The notes below the pieces were generated by a model, which was not told where the DNA came from, did no database searches, and saw nothing but the letters and a program-made list of their open reading frames with translations. Positions 33,490 to 44,139 of a DNA stretch of 64,000 bases are shown in pieces. Source of the stretch: Salvator merianae. Taxonomy: Eukaryota; Chordata; Lepidosauria; Squamata; Teiidae. The stretch is from NCBI GenBank assembly GCA_003586115.2, contig QVOM02000126.1, forward strand, positions 8,958,056 through 9,022,055, written 5' to 3'. Made by a program: the position numbers and the translations under genes. Positions within the stretch are counted from its first letter, which is position 1. The number at the start of each line of letters is the position of its first letter.

Positions 33490-33925
33490 CTTTTTTTAAA
33501 AAAAACTATTTTATTTTGAAATACATAAAACATATATCTTATTACCAAATGTGTGTGTTCATATAGATAACTTTTTCATTACACTTTGGCTTCCCCTTTC
33601 TTCAAAAGTTTATTTTAGTTTACTTGTCTCTTGCCCCTCCTGATTTCCCTACTTCTTCCAACCTGTCTTCTTTCATCTTTATTCTTCAAATCCAGCGACA
33701 ACAAGCCCATTCTCTAATTCTTGTAGAAAGTCAATAAAGGGTTTCAAGTTTTTAACAAACTTATCCATAGTCTTGTTTCTCTGTAAGATAGTCAATTTGT
33801 CCATCTCTGCAAGATCCATCATTTTAATCAACCAAACATCTACCAGAGGTATTTTATCTCCTTTCCATTTTTGTGCATAGACAAGTCTAGCTGCAGTTAC
33901 CATCTTTTGAATTAAACATTAAAAT
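33490..33925 (-). pseudogene. L1 ORF2 C-terminal remnant
   Basis: A minus-strand frame at 33679-33903 (74 codons) encodes AQKWKGDKIPLVDVWL, DLAEMDKLTILQRNKT and ends GFEE, the L1 ORF2 C-terminus. It is closely similar to the plus-strand remnant at 19885. The 3' UTR ends at an A/T-rich tract near 33491-33515. More diverged L1-like sequence continues beyond 34500. Confidence 0.8.
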
Positions 33926-34039
33926 TATCATTATCTACTATACCTAGTAAATAAACTTCTGGTTTAAAAGGAATGTTCTTAAAAATCCTCTTTTAATGAA
34001 AGGAAACGTTGTTTCCCTTGTGCATTGCCAAAGGAAAAT

Positions 34040-34185
34040 GGAGGAAACATACTGTCCTCCTTGCACAGATGGGAGAGAAAGGAAAATCAAGATACACTGT
34101 CATTCTTGCAGGGACATGAGAGAAAAGAAATTGGAGATACATTGTCCTTCCTGCAGAAATGGGAAAGAAAGGAGGACACATGCAT
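34040..34185. repeat. Three-unit minisatellite of about 45 bp
   Basis: Three diverged units share (G)ATACA(C)TGTCxTTCxTGCAG followed by a GAGA(A)AGAAA stretch. In one plus-strand frame (33996-34190) the units read as CPPC / CHSC / CPSC repeats. The mechanism is tandem duplication. The frame may be incidental. Confidence 0.7.
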
Positions 34186-34499
34186 TTTGAGAGTGGACTG
34201 TGGTGCACAGTCATCTATAGAACAGGGTGTTTCCCAAGGTAAATGAAGGATAACTTCTACTGCTTTTTCTCTACTGTTAAAAAATTCAAACAGTAAAAAA
34301 AACCCTGTTTGAAGGTGCTATTGGACAGAAGGAAATGGGGAGCCCTCCCTCTGCACCCCCTAAAAGTACGATACTCTCCCAAATAGTCTACTTGCACATT
34401 CTCACATTGTAAAGTAAAACAGGCTAACAATCTGAAATGGACTGAGAACTCACTTAATCCGAATGCAAAGTAGTTCTGATTTCAGCAATTTAGTCCCAA

Positions 34500-34915
34500 A
34501 AAACTATGGAAAGGCAAAATCATGTTGAGCCAGTGGGAACTGAAGACAGCCTGTAAACTGATTAAATGCTGTGATGGAACATCCCCAAAATGTGAATTTA
34601 AAATCTGTGGTCCACATTCTTTTTAATTGGTCTAGCTGTATATCGTACCAAAAATTACTTGCTTGTTTTACCATACATTCCTTCACTCGTTAGACCTCCA
34701 TTCCATATTTCAACAACAATTTATATATTTTATCAATTACCCCTTGATCCTGTGTACATAGTTGTATTTCCTACTCTGTTTTCTCTTGCACAAATTGAAA
34801 GTTCTTTTTATCCATTTTAAATGGCTCTACCAACTGGGAATATAAAAGCCATTGTACATTATAGCCTTTTAACAGTAATTGTTCCCTTGTTTTAATGATG
34901 TGACTAGTCTAGGGG
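34500..34915 (-). mobile_element. Probable L1 ORF2 internal remnant
   Basis: The minus-strand translation has scattered L1-like segments (FNLCKRKQ, FWYDIQLDQLKR) over several frames, with stops. It probably belongs to the same decayed L1 as 33490-33925. Moderate to low certainty. Confidence 0.4.
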
Positions 34916-34917
34916 AG

Positions 34918-34931
34918 TTTTTTTTTTTTAA
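34918..34931. repeat. Poly(T) run
   Basis: T-rich homopolymer at the boundary between L1-like sequence and the RTE-like fragment. Confidence 0.7.
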
Positions 34932-35019
34932 CATTTTCTATGTACAAAACATATGTAGGATGCTTTGCAGTGGGGGAGAAAGAGGAAAGAGGAAATTACA
35001 TTCCACTCTTCTTTCTGAC

Positions 35020-35610
35020 AACACGTGATGTCTTTTGCCTCCTGGGATCCATGATTAATAATAAAGGGTCTAGCACTCAGGAAGCATGCCAAAGGTTAGC
35101 ACTGGGAAGAGCGGCAGTGAGGGGTTTATAGAAGATTTTTAAGAGATGTCTCATTGAGACATCACTGAGATGTCTCAGAATGGCTGTCATAGTTTTTAGT
35201 GCTGTGTTGTGCGGATATGAAAGCTGGACAATGACAAAGAAAGACTGGAAACATGTAGACTCTTTTGAACTTTGCTGTTACAGAAGGTTCCTCGGTGCAT
35301 CATGGATAGTTAGAAAGACCGATCAATGGATTCTAGACCAAATAAAATCTTCAATGTGCATTAGAAGCACAAATGATGAGGCTTAAACTGTCATACTTTA
35401 GGCACATAATTAGAAGACCAAACTCCACGGAAAACATGGTAGTGCTAGGAAAAGTAGAAGGGAGGAAAAGAGGACAGTGGGTGTTTAGATTCAATTATGA
35501 GAGCAGTGAAAATTTTGCTGGCAGACCTAAGAAAGATCACAGAAGACAGCTCAGTCTAAAGGAAGCTAATCCATATGGTCACCAAGAGTTGGCTATTACT
35601 AGATGACATC
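35020..35610 (+). pseudogene. BovB-like RTE LINE, ORF C-terminal fragment
   Basis: Consecutive frames carry the order typical of RTE/BovB C-termini: FCLLGSMINNKGSSTQEA, RLALGRAAVRGL, then VLCGYESWTMTKKDWKHVDSF with a CYRRFLGASW segment, MMRLKLSYFRHIIRRPNSTE, and a VEGRKRGQ stretch. Frameshifts and a stop (about 35385) separate them. These match the layout of the 'LGSKI...YGCESW...RRLLRVPW...LKLQYFGHL...GRRRRG' BovB family. It is 5'-truncated and inactive. Confidence 0.75.
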
Positions 35611-36010
35611 AAACGAGCCAGTTTCTTTCTACCTTCTCAGCTGAAAATTGGCTGAAAGAAGATCGAGGCAACCTGCATGATTTGCACCACATTCTAGCTC
35701 CCACAAGGCAAGAAGGGAAGCCCTTTGGTAGCCGAGAACCCTGTGAAGTTGCCTTGACCTCAGTCAACCTACCCAGGGGGAACAAATGTAATTCACCTCT
35801 CCCTAGTCAGATGGAGTTCAATTCATCTACTTGTGAGAAGACACTTCCAGAGCGCTTTATCCTGCTCCTTCACCTAAGTATCATCCACCTCTGGAGAAAC
35901 AGTCTGGATGTGTTGGAGCCCTTCTCAAAGTACCTCTAAATTGACCACAGTGCCCCATCTAGAAGGGAACACTTTTTTCTTCCTCCCCCATCTTAACCCC
36001 ACAAGACACC
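35611..36010. other. Unique-looking non-coding sequence
   Basis: No repeats or genes recognised. Confidence 0.3.
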
Positions 36011-36019
36011 CTGTGAAGC

Positions 36020-36560
36020 AGGATTGGACTGAGAGGCAGTGCTGGTCCAAACATCCATGTGGGAACTTGGATGTGGGTCTACGAAGTCCTAGAGGTCTTT
36101 TGGTAGTTACCTTTGGCATGGCTCAGCAAGGGGTCCCGAGGCCTCCCTTCCGCATCCTGGTGCAGTTTGGGGGGAGACCACACCCCCTCCTAGCATGCTG
36201 TAGCAGCACTGGATACAGTGTAGTTCGGTCTAGGTGGCCAAAATGGCCACCCAGACTGGCATACTAGTAAACCTGTTTTAAGAGGTTACCAGTGGTCTGG
36301 GGGGCGGGGGGCTAAACTGGCCCAGGAGGCATGCAGAACGGCGCACACTTCTGTGGATTGGTTTAGCACGGGGACGCATTTCAGCAGCACATAAAACGGT
36401 GCCACCAAAATGGGTCATCCAGAGGTTCTGAGGCTAGGAACTTTAGTTCCCAGCCATAGGAGAACCCAGAAGCTGACTCCAAAGATCACATGATCTTTGA
36501 AGCCAGCACATAAGCTATCCCGGAACAGGTTTACAAGTGTAGAAGGCTCCTTTTGGGTCA
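36020..36560. mobile_element. C-family DNA transposon
   Basis: Right end GTTTACAAGTGTAGAAGGCTCC. The interior has CAAAATGGCCACCCAGACTGGCATACTAG, GAGGCATGCAGAACGG, and the inverted pair GGGGACGCATTTCAGC / CCAAAATGGGTCATCC. The left terminus is uncertain. Confidence 0.55.
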
Positions 36561-36779
36561 GAAGGACCAATTCAACATCTGAAACTGCTCCAGCCCAGCC
36601 TGGTCCTGCCAGTCCAGGCCAATAAGATAAGAGCAGAATTGGCCCTAGTCCATCACGCTAACCCCTATATTATATAGTATTGGTTTTAATTATGTCAGAT
36701 TCATCACACCTGTTGCAATAATGTAACAAAAGAGAAGTCCATTGAAACTCCCATTTTTTGATAGCAGACTTAAGAATGT

Positions 36780-37110
36780 AAAAGAACATAAGAAGAGCCC
36801 TGTTGCATCAGGCCATGGCCCATCTAGTCCAGCATCCTGTCTCACACAGTGGCCCACCAATTGCTTTTGGGCACCTCAAGCAGAAGACAAAGGCAAAACC
36901 TTCACCTGCTCTCCAATCCCTGCAAATGGCCTTTGGAGGCCTCCTGCCTGTCTCTCCACCCTGGAGGCAGTACCTGGGCATCCATTCTGGTAGCTGTTGA
37001 TAGACCTGACCTCCATGAATCTGTTCAATCTTTTCCTAAAGCCATCTAGGCTGATTGCTGTCACCTTCTCTTCCAGTAGTAAATTCCATAGACTAATGAC
37101 GCTTTGGGTG
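36780..37110 (-). mobile_element. CR1 LINE 3' end
   Basis: GAACATAAGAAGAGCCCTGTTGCATCAGGCC begins the reverse-complement tail. Block order mirrors the plus-strand copy at 2065-2435, ending with CTTCTCTTCCAGTAGTAAATTCCATAGAC and GGGTGAAAAAATCC. Confidence 0.88.
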
Positions 37111-37269
37111 AAAAAATCCTTCCCCTTGCTGGTCCTAATGCACGTTTCACTTCAGCCAAGAACCGTGCAGCTTCCCAGAGTCCATATTCTGACCACAGAA
37201 TTTCCAGCCCTTTCTGCTAGCTCAGATAGACACATCTGCCAGATCAAATTAATGTCACCCGTCCCTAGG

Positions 37270-37790
37270 AGCAGCAGCTGCTGCTGGTTTCCAGCTCCCA
37301 GTTCTCCCATTGTTTTCCGCTGATGGACGGATCAATAGGCACTTGGTGCTGAGCGGGCTGCGTCTCTCTCGGGCTTTTCACCCTCTCCGCTGCCCTCTGC
37401 CCACAGAGAGCGGCTGGCACCGGCGGGCTGGGCAGACAAGGAGTCTCATTTTTCCTCTCCTCCTCCTGGTTTTGAAATGCAGTACGGGCTGAACAAGGAG
37501 CACTTTCAGCACGGAGGTGGGAAGCAGAAAAGCGACAACAGTGCTGGGCCTCGAGATAATAAATAAATCCAGACCTGTTTGTGCCTTGCTGCCCCCACTC
37601 CCTGCATGAATTTGGATTATCCGCGACGTTCCCGTCCCTGCCTCGGTTGCTTTCTCTAACGTGAGCAGCTGGGATCACTCTAAACAAAAGCATTATTTTT
37701 ATCAAGCCTTGTAAGAGGTGCATCCAATAAATAATGCATAATGCTTATTTTCAGCTCCACTACACTGATGCTGCATCTTGCTATAATATG
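37270..37790. other. Unique non-coding island, candidate conserved or regulatory element
   Basis: Moderately GC-rich, repeat-free, then an AT-rich block (TAAACAAAAGCATTATTTTTATC, AATAAATAATGCATAATGC). A 37265-37723 minus-strand frame of 152 codons exists but has no domain I know and no start or splice context. Could be a conserved element or an unrecognised exon. Confidence 0.3.
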
Positions 37791-38251
37791 CTTTTTGGCC
37801 TGTTAGGTTCCACCCTCCCTTATTTATTTATTTTTTTAAAACCTTTGCTTCCATTCTGCAAATGGATGGAGCTGCCAGATTCTCCTTCTTTTCCCAAAGT
37901 TTAAATCTATTTATTTAAAATATTTCTATGCTGCTTTCCATAAAAATTTCAAAGCAGTTTATCAAAAAAACAAACAAACAAACAAAGTATAAGGATAGAA
38001 AACGCTGAAAATGACACAATGGGTTAAAGACATTTGAAACTTGGTGGGATAAGGAAAACAACCATTCCCATGGGTAATGCTTTTTTCCAACAAGAAACGA
38101 AAAGGTAAAAATTACTGTAACTGTACTGTGCATTGCCTTGTGGGCAGTGCTATATGTGTTTTCTTAAAAGGCTGCATCCTCACTGCCAGGAAAATGGTAA
38201 TCTCTCTGGTCTTGTAGCTAGGCTGGGGGGGGCATGCTGTGTGCAAAGTCA

Positions 38252-38335
38252 TAAGAAAATAAGAAGAGCCCTGCTGGATCAGGCCGCAGCCCATCTAGTC
38301 CAGCAGTTTGTCTCACACAGTGGCCCACCAAAAGC
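38252..38335 (-). mobile_element. CR1 3' end, short
   Basis: AATAAGAAGAGCCCTGCTGGATCAGGCCGCAG followed by CCATCTAGTCCAGC, then TCTCACACAGTGGCCCACC. Truncated after about 85 bp. Confidence 0.85.
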
Positions 38336-38481
38336 GGGAGAGAGAGAGGTCCAGAAGTGGATGAAGCCTCACACTGGACAGTTCCAAAGGTAAGTGCAGA
38401 AAAGCTGAAATCTCTTCAGCCCGTCTTCTCCTTCTTTAGCAGACAGCAAAAATACAACAACGATACAGTAAGATTAAATAA

Positions 38482-38740
38482 TGGCGGAATGTAGGCTTTC
38501 ATGCCCAGTTTCAATCTCATTTGTAGTAGTTTTTGGACTGTTCCATAGTTCTTCTGAGAACCTAAGTTTTTGGACATGGCTACAACGCCCATCTTCAGAG
38601 CGTTTGACTTCTGGAAATTGTTTTTGACTCTTCTAGAAGTCAGATTCTCTGAAGATGGACATCGTAGCTATGTCTGAAAGCTTAGGTTCTCGGAAGAACT
38701 ATGGAACATGGCACCACAGCCCCAAACTACAACAAATGAG
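38482..38740. mobile_element. Penelope-like element with inverted arms, copy P2
   Basis: The left arm (GGCTTTCATGCCCAGTTTC, CTCATTTGTAGTAG, GTTCTTCTGAGAACC) and the right arm (AGAAGTCAGATTCTCTGAAG, AGCTTAGGTTCTCGGAAGAAC, ACAACAAATGAG) are inverted, with a spacer of only about 30 bp. A 12-bp duplication with one mismatch (AAGATTAAATAA 38470-38481, AAGATTAAACAA 38741-38752) flanks it. A hammerhead-like motif is at 38649-38683. Confidence 0.7.
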
Positions 38741-38752
38741 AAGATTAAACAA

Positions 38753-39380
38753 GTTAGCCACCTTTTGGCAGAAATCTCCTGACTGAGATTTGCCTAATGA
38801 CATAGCATTGGCCCTGGCTGCTATTCTGCAAACTGCAAACCTATTTCCAAATCTATTTTGTACTAATTTCCAAACGGAGATACACAAATGTTTCCCCACA
38901 AAGTTAACACCATGGGACTATCTGTGCAGGCCACCCCACCCTCTGCAACCTGCGAGATCATGAAGACTGTCAGGGAAGATCCTGATGGAGGTACTGTAAG
39001 TTGTAATCTTGCAGCTACCCACAGTTCGGCTTTCTCTGTGGTGGCCCCTTTCATTAGAATCTTCTCACCTCTTGTTTGAGTAAGTTGCCTATACTTACAT
39101 CCTTTGGTAACCCGGGCTGGATGTAGGGTTCAGGCACCCTGATTGGCATCCCATGCACATACAATACAAGTAGTTCTTGAAAATCCTTTTTTTTTTTTTA
39201 ACTATTCCCTGTGTGATTTTTTTCTTTCCACCTATTGTTTTTAATGATGTTTTAATGTGCTGATTGTTTTATCTGTTTTCTATTATAAACCACTCTGAGA
39301 TTATTTTATACAGGGCAGTAGTATAAAAATGTTTAAAATAAATTCAACAAAAGTACATGTGGGTTTGCCTGTGGATTTCC
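38753..39380. other. Unique-looking sequence with LINE 3' UTR-like part
   Basis: The segment 39240-39350 (TATAAACCACTCTGAGATTATTTTATACAGGGCAG, then AATAAA) is a LINE-type 3' UTR end, possibly CR1- or L2-related. No gene recognised. Confidence 0.35.
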
Positions 39381-39829
39381 CAAATGCATACACTCAAACA
39401 TGGACATTGACGGAATATGTGTCGGCAGTGTTCATACATTTGTATGAAGCTGGGAAATTAGAATCTGATTTGCTGGCAGAAGTGACAGAGAAATTATGAA
39501 AATGGAAATATGGGCCAGCCCTGAGTGCATTGCTAGGGGAAAATAAAAATGTCAGGCAAATGCTTTTGTATGCAACACAGAAGACCACAGAAGCATCCAC
39601 GGTGGTTTTGATAAATTACAGGCTCTGTAAAAGTATGATTAAAGCCCAAACTCTCTGTTCCTTTCAGGCTTGTTTGCCAAGAAATCCTTTTTTCCATTAC
39701 TGCAAAGCAAAAAAACCTGAGCTGTACCTGAATGGGATGTGTGACTGGAAGGGCAGAGAGACAATTAAGGGAATCTTCACCAACTTGAGCTGGTCAGATG
39801 TTTTGGACAACAACTCTCAACAGCCCTAG
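39363..39829 (+). pseudogene. Long open frame with one stop, origin unknown
   Basis: A frame is open from about 39363, broken by a single TGA at about 39498, and continues to a stop at 39829, about 155 codons. It contains Cys/His-bearing and basic segments but nothing I can assign. It lies after a LINE-like 3' UTR and directly before a B-family MITE. It could be a decayed mobile-element gene, a processed copy of a host gene, or a chance frame. I assign no function. Confidence 0.4.
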
Positions 39830-39851
39830 TTCGCACAGTTATACAGTTTAC

Positions 39852-40254
39852 AGGCCTGTTCGCACTGCACAGCCTAGAATGGTAGAATCTTACCATTCTA
39901 AGCTGGAAGTCCCAGCGGTGTGGTGGCCGTCTGCACTGTGAGGGGTGGAACAGCCTGTAAACGGGCTTCCAGCACTCGCAGTGTGAATACTGGCCACATG
40001 CTGTGACAGTGGTCCGCCTGTTGCCATGGAAAGCAGGGATGCGGTGTGTGACTGTGCAGCCGCAGCCATGCCGTGCCACAGCCTACAGCATTCACACCTG
40101 GAAGTAGGTGTGAGTGCTGTGTACTGGGAGCAGTCCACAGTTATTAGACTTCTGCAGATGCTCCCAAACACTTGGGCCTCTGCAAAATGTGGATGCACTG
40201 TGCTAGTGAGCACCTTGGACATTCACTAGTGAACATTCAAGTGTGAACAGGCCC
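39852..40254. mobile_element. B-family MITE
   Basis: A 403-bp element with ends AGGCCTGTTCGCACTGC and CAAGTGTGAACAGGCCC. Subterminal AGAATGGTAGAATCTTACCATTCT, internal CATTCACACCTGGAAGTAGG and TGTACTGGGAGCAGTCC. The flanks (TAC and TGT) do not match, so the target duplication has decayed or the first base is not the true terminus. Confidence 0.75.
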
Positions 40255-40468
40255 TGTCTCCCTTAAAGCAGGACTAATATTCCAGCCCATGAAAGAGTGG
40301 TTCACCAAACGTTGCAGGACTGCAACGCTCTTGATGGTTGCATAGGGAACACTTTAGAAGGGAAACAGGGACTGTTTTTGTCCTTGGCTGAGCTGCCCTG
40401 GTTCAGGATAGGCGACCCATCCTACCTGGGATGGGTTGCTCGTGGGGTAGGATAAGGCTCTCTGCATT

Positions 40469-40830
40469 GGTAGAATGTCGGCTTTCACAGCTGGTTTCAA
40501 TCTCATTTGTAGTAGTTTTGGGGCTGTTGTGCCACGTTCCATAGCAGCGGCAGCCGCTGGCTTTAAACCCGGGTGTTCATGCCCGTGGAAAGCATGCCTA
40601 TTTGCGGGGCCTCCTGGGCCTCTGTACTGCAGCACCTGGGCGTGAACACCCAGGCTTAAAGCCGGCGGCCACTGCTGTTCCATAGTTCTGAGAACTTAAG
40701 CTTTTGAACATAGCCATGATGTGCATCTATTTCATTTAAGATGGACATTGTAACTATGTCTGAAAGCTTAGGTTCTCAGAAGAACTATGGAACACAGCGC
40801 AACAGCCTCAAAACTACTACAAATGAGCTG
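40469..40830. mobile_element. Penelope-like element, copy P3, interrupted by a foldback
   Basis: Left arm (AGAATGTCGGCTTTCACAGC, CTCATTTGTAGTAG) and right arm (AAGCTTAGGTTCTCAGAAGAAC, ACTACTACAAATGAG) as in P1 and P2. The flanks share TCTGCATT (40461-40468 and 40831-40838). A hAT foldback (40544-40676) sits inside the left arm. The hammerhead-like region is diverged here. Confidence 0.68.
40544..40676. mobile_element. hAT foldback MITE, copy F2, nested in P3
   Basis: A 133-bp palindromic element (GCAGCGGCAGCC at the left, GGCGGCCACTGCT at the right) flanked by a perfect 8-bp GTTCCATA duplication (40536-40543, 40677-40684). The duplicated bases belong to the Penelope arm, as the uninterrupted arm in P1 reads GTTCCATAGTTC. 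Confidence 0.9.
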
Positions 40831-40859
40831 TCTGCATTCCTGATAGACCTTCCTGTCTC

Positions 40860-41240
40860 AGGCCTAAGTGACAGCTTTGAAGACCCTGCCTGTCCTTGAA
40901 GCTGACACTCAGCCTTTGAAGGACAGGAACCATAGTTCCTGACCGGGACCATTTTGGCGGCACACCGACTTCTGGCACCACTTCTGATGGCACTTCCTGG
41001 TGCACCGCCAAAATGCCCTCCCCATTGTATTCTGGACTACAAGACATGCATTCTGCATGCCCTTTGTGGTCTGGAATACTAACACTGGACCAGCTATGGG
41101 CTTCTTTAAAGAGGTCCATGCTTGGACCAGGATATAGCATCATTTTGGAGCTCTGTATCAGTCCATAGCTATGTGGAGGACACATACTAGTGGTGGGCAA
41201 GACCTAGCTATCCTGCACCACCCATGCGCCTCCAGAGCTT
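40860..41240. mobile_element. C-family DNA transposon remnant
   Basis: Contains GGGACCATTTTGGCGGCACACC / GGTGCACCGCCAAAATGCCC inverted blocks, a GCATTCTGCATGCCC block and a final GTGGAGGACACATACTAG block. Termini not identified. Confidence 0.5.
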
Positions 41241-41244
41241 CTCT

Positions 41245-41920
41245 GCAACAGAGCTGGGTGCTGGTCCAACCATGCCAACTTACTTTTCTCCACCGTGAGC
41301 ATGGTAATCCTTCTGTGTCTGGCATTCTGTGACTTGGGCATCCCTGTCTTAAAGCTACTTTCACAGTTTCAGGAGAACAAGTGTTGTCAGCCTGCTTACA
41401 TGGGGTCCTGACAAGTCCAGGATATCAGTACAGATGCTCAACTTTTTCATGTTATTCCTGAGCTACTGCAGGTTAAGTGCCCTGCTGAATTCACTAGTTC
41501 AGAGAAATAAGTTACTAGAAATTACTGTTTCTTTTTAAATAGCTTTCCCCTCCCTTTTTTTTTTATACTTGCATACCTTGTACTTTGATTCATAAAAGTT
41601 GCATCAGAAGGCAGAACCTACTTGAGGAGCAGTTGCTTCCATGTGTTTGTACCCACAGACTGGTTCCTCTTGCCTATCCATCCCAACCTTGTTTATTTGA
41701 TTCCAACTATGGCAGAGGCAATTTTTTCCCATTTGATCTTGTTTCCTCTCCTATTTCCATAAGACAATAGATGTCCTCTTCCTAGACAGTGGATTTTGCA
41801 GTTCTAAATGTTATGGCTTAACCCAAGGCTACGAACAAGAAGTGGATGAAACTCAACACTTAATAAGAGATAAGGGTGGTGAGTGTGAGCAGGTGCAAAT
41901 AGGAGCTCCTTTCACTGGCA
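41245..41920. other. Unique-looking non-coding sequence
   Basis: No repeats or genes recognised, apart from a T-rich run at about 41556-41565. Confidence 0.3.
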
Positions 41921-41932
41921 TGTACTGGTTGA

Positions 41933-42049
41933 TAGCGGCAGCCCGTGCCTTTAAGGGCGGGTGTTCGCGCGAGTGCCATGGCCGTCCGCGGGGCCTCCGG
42001 GCCTCCACTAGGCGACCTGCTGTGACCTTAAAGGCACGGGCTGCCACTG
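41933..42049. mobile_element. hAT foldback MITE, copy F3
   Basis: A 117-bp element, with TAGCGGCAGCCCGTGCC and GGCACGGGCTGCCACTG as inverted ends, flanked by a perfect CTGGTTGA duplication (41925-41932, 42050-42057). Shortest of the four copies; one arm lacks the GCCATGG... block. Confidence 0.92.
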
Positions 42050-42344
42050 CTGGTTGACAAGATTTGAAGTCCACCTGGTGTCAGGAATTCTTTATCTGGA
42101 CTGACTCAAAATGGGCCACATAAAAGGAAGATTTGCAGGCGCTACATGGACAGCTTATAAAGGCCGTGAACCGGTTCCCGGTCGGGGAGGAGCTTCTGTC
42201 CACATCTGCTTGTGCCAGTTTCTCCTACCTCTTTGCAGAGTATCTCAGCCATTTTGTTTAATGGGTAGAGAGGGAAGAGTGAGCATAGAAGCCAATTATC
42301 ACCAAACAATTGAATTTTAAGGACCACAGAATAAAATGGAGTTT

Positions 42345-42655
42345 TCTTCCCAAAGAAGAAGAAGAAGAAGAACTTGGTTTTTATACCCCGCTTGTCTCGG
42401 CTGAAGCTGACTCAAAGCGGCTTACAAGGTTATTTTTCGCCCGAAGGCTTACATCTGTCTATCTTCCGCATCACACAATGTGATGCTCCCTATTTATCTA
42501 CTTGCAATTACTTGCTTTCGAACAGCTAGGTTGGCTCGAGCTAGAGGCCAGTAGAGGGCGCTCATCCCCTCTACACGGCAGACAGAGGCCTTGAACACAA
42601 ATCCTCCTATTGAAAGATCAGTGCCTTAGCCTTCTGCACCACCGTGCCTCAAGGT
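42345..42655 (-). mobile_element. Second tRNA-derived SINE family
   Basis: Read on the minus strand, it starts GAGGCACGGTGGTGCAGAAGG, with a weak B-box-like GTGTTCAAGGC. It continues with CCGCTTTGAGTCAGC and ends in TATAAAAACC and a (TTC)n tail. The CCGCTT...CAAAGCGGCTTAC region is a common squamate repeat segment. Family name not certain. Confidence 0.55.
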
Positions 42656-42659
42656 TCCC

Positions 42660-43365
42660 TGGGGTTCCCTGGACAAGACGAGGTTCCCTGGACAAGATTT
42701 GAGTTCTTAAACTATTCTTCCAGCACCTGTGGTTTGCAGCTCTCAGAGGTGAATGGCAGGATCTCGAGAGTCCCGGATTTGTGCTTTTTAGAGTGGGCAC
42801 CAAAGACAGCCATGAAAGAGTTGTGAAGAAAGGGATTCAGGGTCAGGGATTCAGGGCATCAGCAGCTGGTGCACGGGGTGAACCCAGAAGCATGGCCCAG
42901 GGGTTCATCAAGCTTATCTGAAGTCCAGATCTTGTTGTAAATCCCTTGTGGATGCAAGACGTGCATATGATCAAAGAAGCATCAGTAGCGTGCTTCAGGC
43001 TTCAAAGCTGGCCATCCAATCCTTTTATCGTGCGTCTGATTGTAGCATGCCACAGTAGGAAACCCTGTTCAGGTCATAAACCACCCAGTTTGGCTGAGGC
43101 AGAAGCACTATTCATTGGTTAGTTGGCAGTGGGATATATAACAGCCAGCCCCCAAGTCTCGCTTGCGTGTGATTGGTGAATCATTGTCCATTCACCACCA
43201 CAGAAGGAATCAAGGAAGAGTTACTGTCAAAGAAGACAGGCAGCAATCACCAATCAATCGTACACAAGGAGGACAGAAGACTGGAATATTTGCACTGAAG
43301 ATGCTACCTAGCATGGTGGCAAAAGGTTTGGCATAAAGAGCATTAAGCTCTGGCAAAGCAGTCTT
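42660..43365. other. Unique-looking non-coding sequence
   Basis: No repeat recognised beyond two nearby GAGGTTCCCTGG-like units at 42650-42695. Confidence 0.3.
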
Positions 43366-43373
43366 GAGACATC

Positions 43374-43951
43374 GGGCCTTTTTGCACTTAGCGAGTGGAA
43401 CGTTCCAGTCCGTTCGCTGGAACGGAGCTTTTGCACTGCCGCAGGTGCGCGCCTCACCCGATCCGAATCACATCGTACCCGATTCGTACCTGATCCTGGG
43501 TAAGGCAAGACAAGTAAAAGCTTGTCTTCATTCCGACCTGCGCGATGGAGTGAAGATCGGGCACGGTGCTTTCGCACTCCGTCCGTGTTTGAAATGGCGG
43601 CCGGGCGTGGCTGGTGCGGCTGCACATGCGTGGTCTGAAGCTTCACACCCCGGTGCGAAGTTTTCACACCCGGGTACGAAGTTTTCTCACCCGGGATAGC
43701 CCTTTGGGCATGGCAGCCTAGCTGCTGTTATGAAGCCGGCTCCGTAAGGAGCCCTCTGGTTACTATGCGGAGCTCGATGGTACGCAGTGCGGTACCGAAC
43801 TAGCGGATGCCATCCGCACTGTTCCCTCTGCTGGTCAGCTTTGGGTCCGTTCCTCTGGCCGGGAGTGCGAATGGCAGCCAGCGTTCTCCAACCCCTCCGG
43901 TCCGAAGCCGACTACTGGGAATGGACTACGGAGCTCAGTGTGAAAAGGCCC
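43374..43951. mobile_element. A-family CpG-rich DNA transposon, TSD ATC
   Basis: A 578-bp element. Ends GGGCCTTTTTGCACTTAGCG and CTCAGTGTGAAAAGGCCC. Flanked by ATC on both sides (43371-43373, 43952-43954). The interior aligns with 27876-28420 and 54241-54827 (CGCCTCACCCGATCC, GACCTGCGCGATGGAG, GGTCCGAAGCCGACTACTGG). Non-coding. Confidence 0.88.
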
Positions 43952-44139
43952 ATCCACACCTATGGCAGCTGGTACCCTCAGGAAGCCCCAGAGGCATGGC
44001 ACTGAAATGCCAGGGGTGCCTACCAGTGTACAGCACTCTGAGAAGGTGCTGGAGGGCCTTTAAGTGTCCTCTGCAGCACCCTTCCTCAGAGGGAGAGAAA
44101 CCACTCTGAGGAAGCCCCACCACCCTCAGGCTGCATCCA

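Noticed and set aside
37265..37723. 152-codon minus-strand gene
   Set aside because: No known domain, no splice or start context that I can support. Left as part of a unique island.
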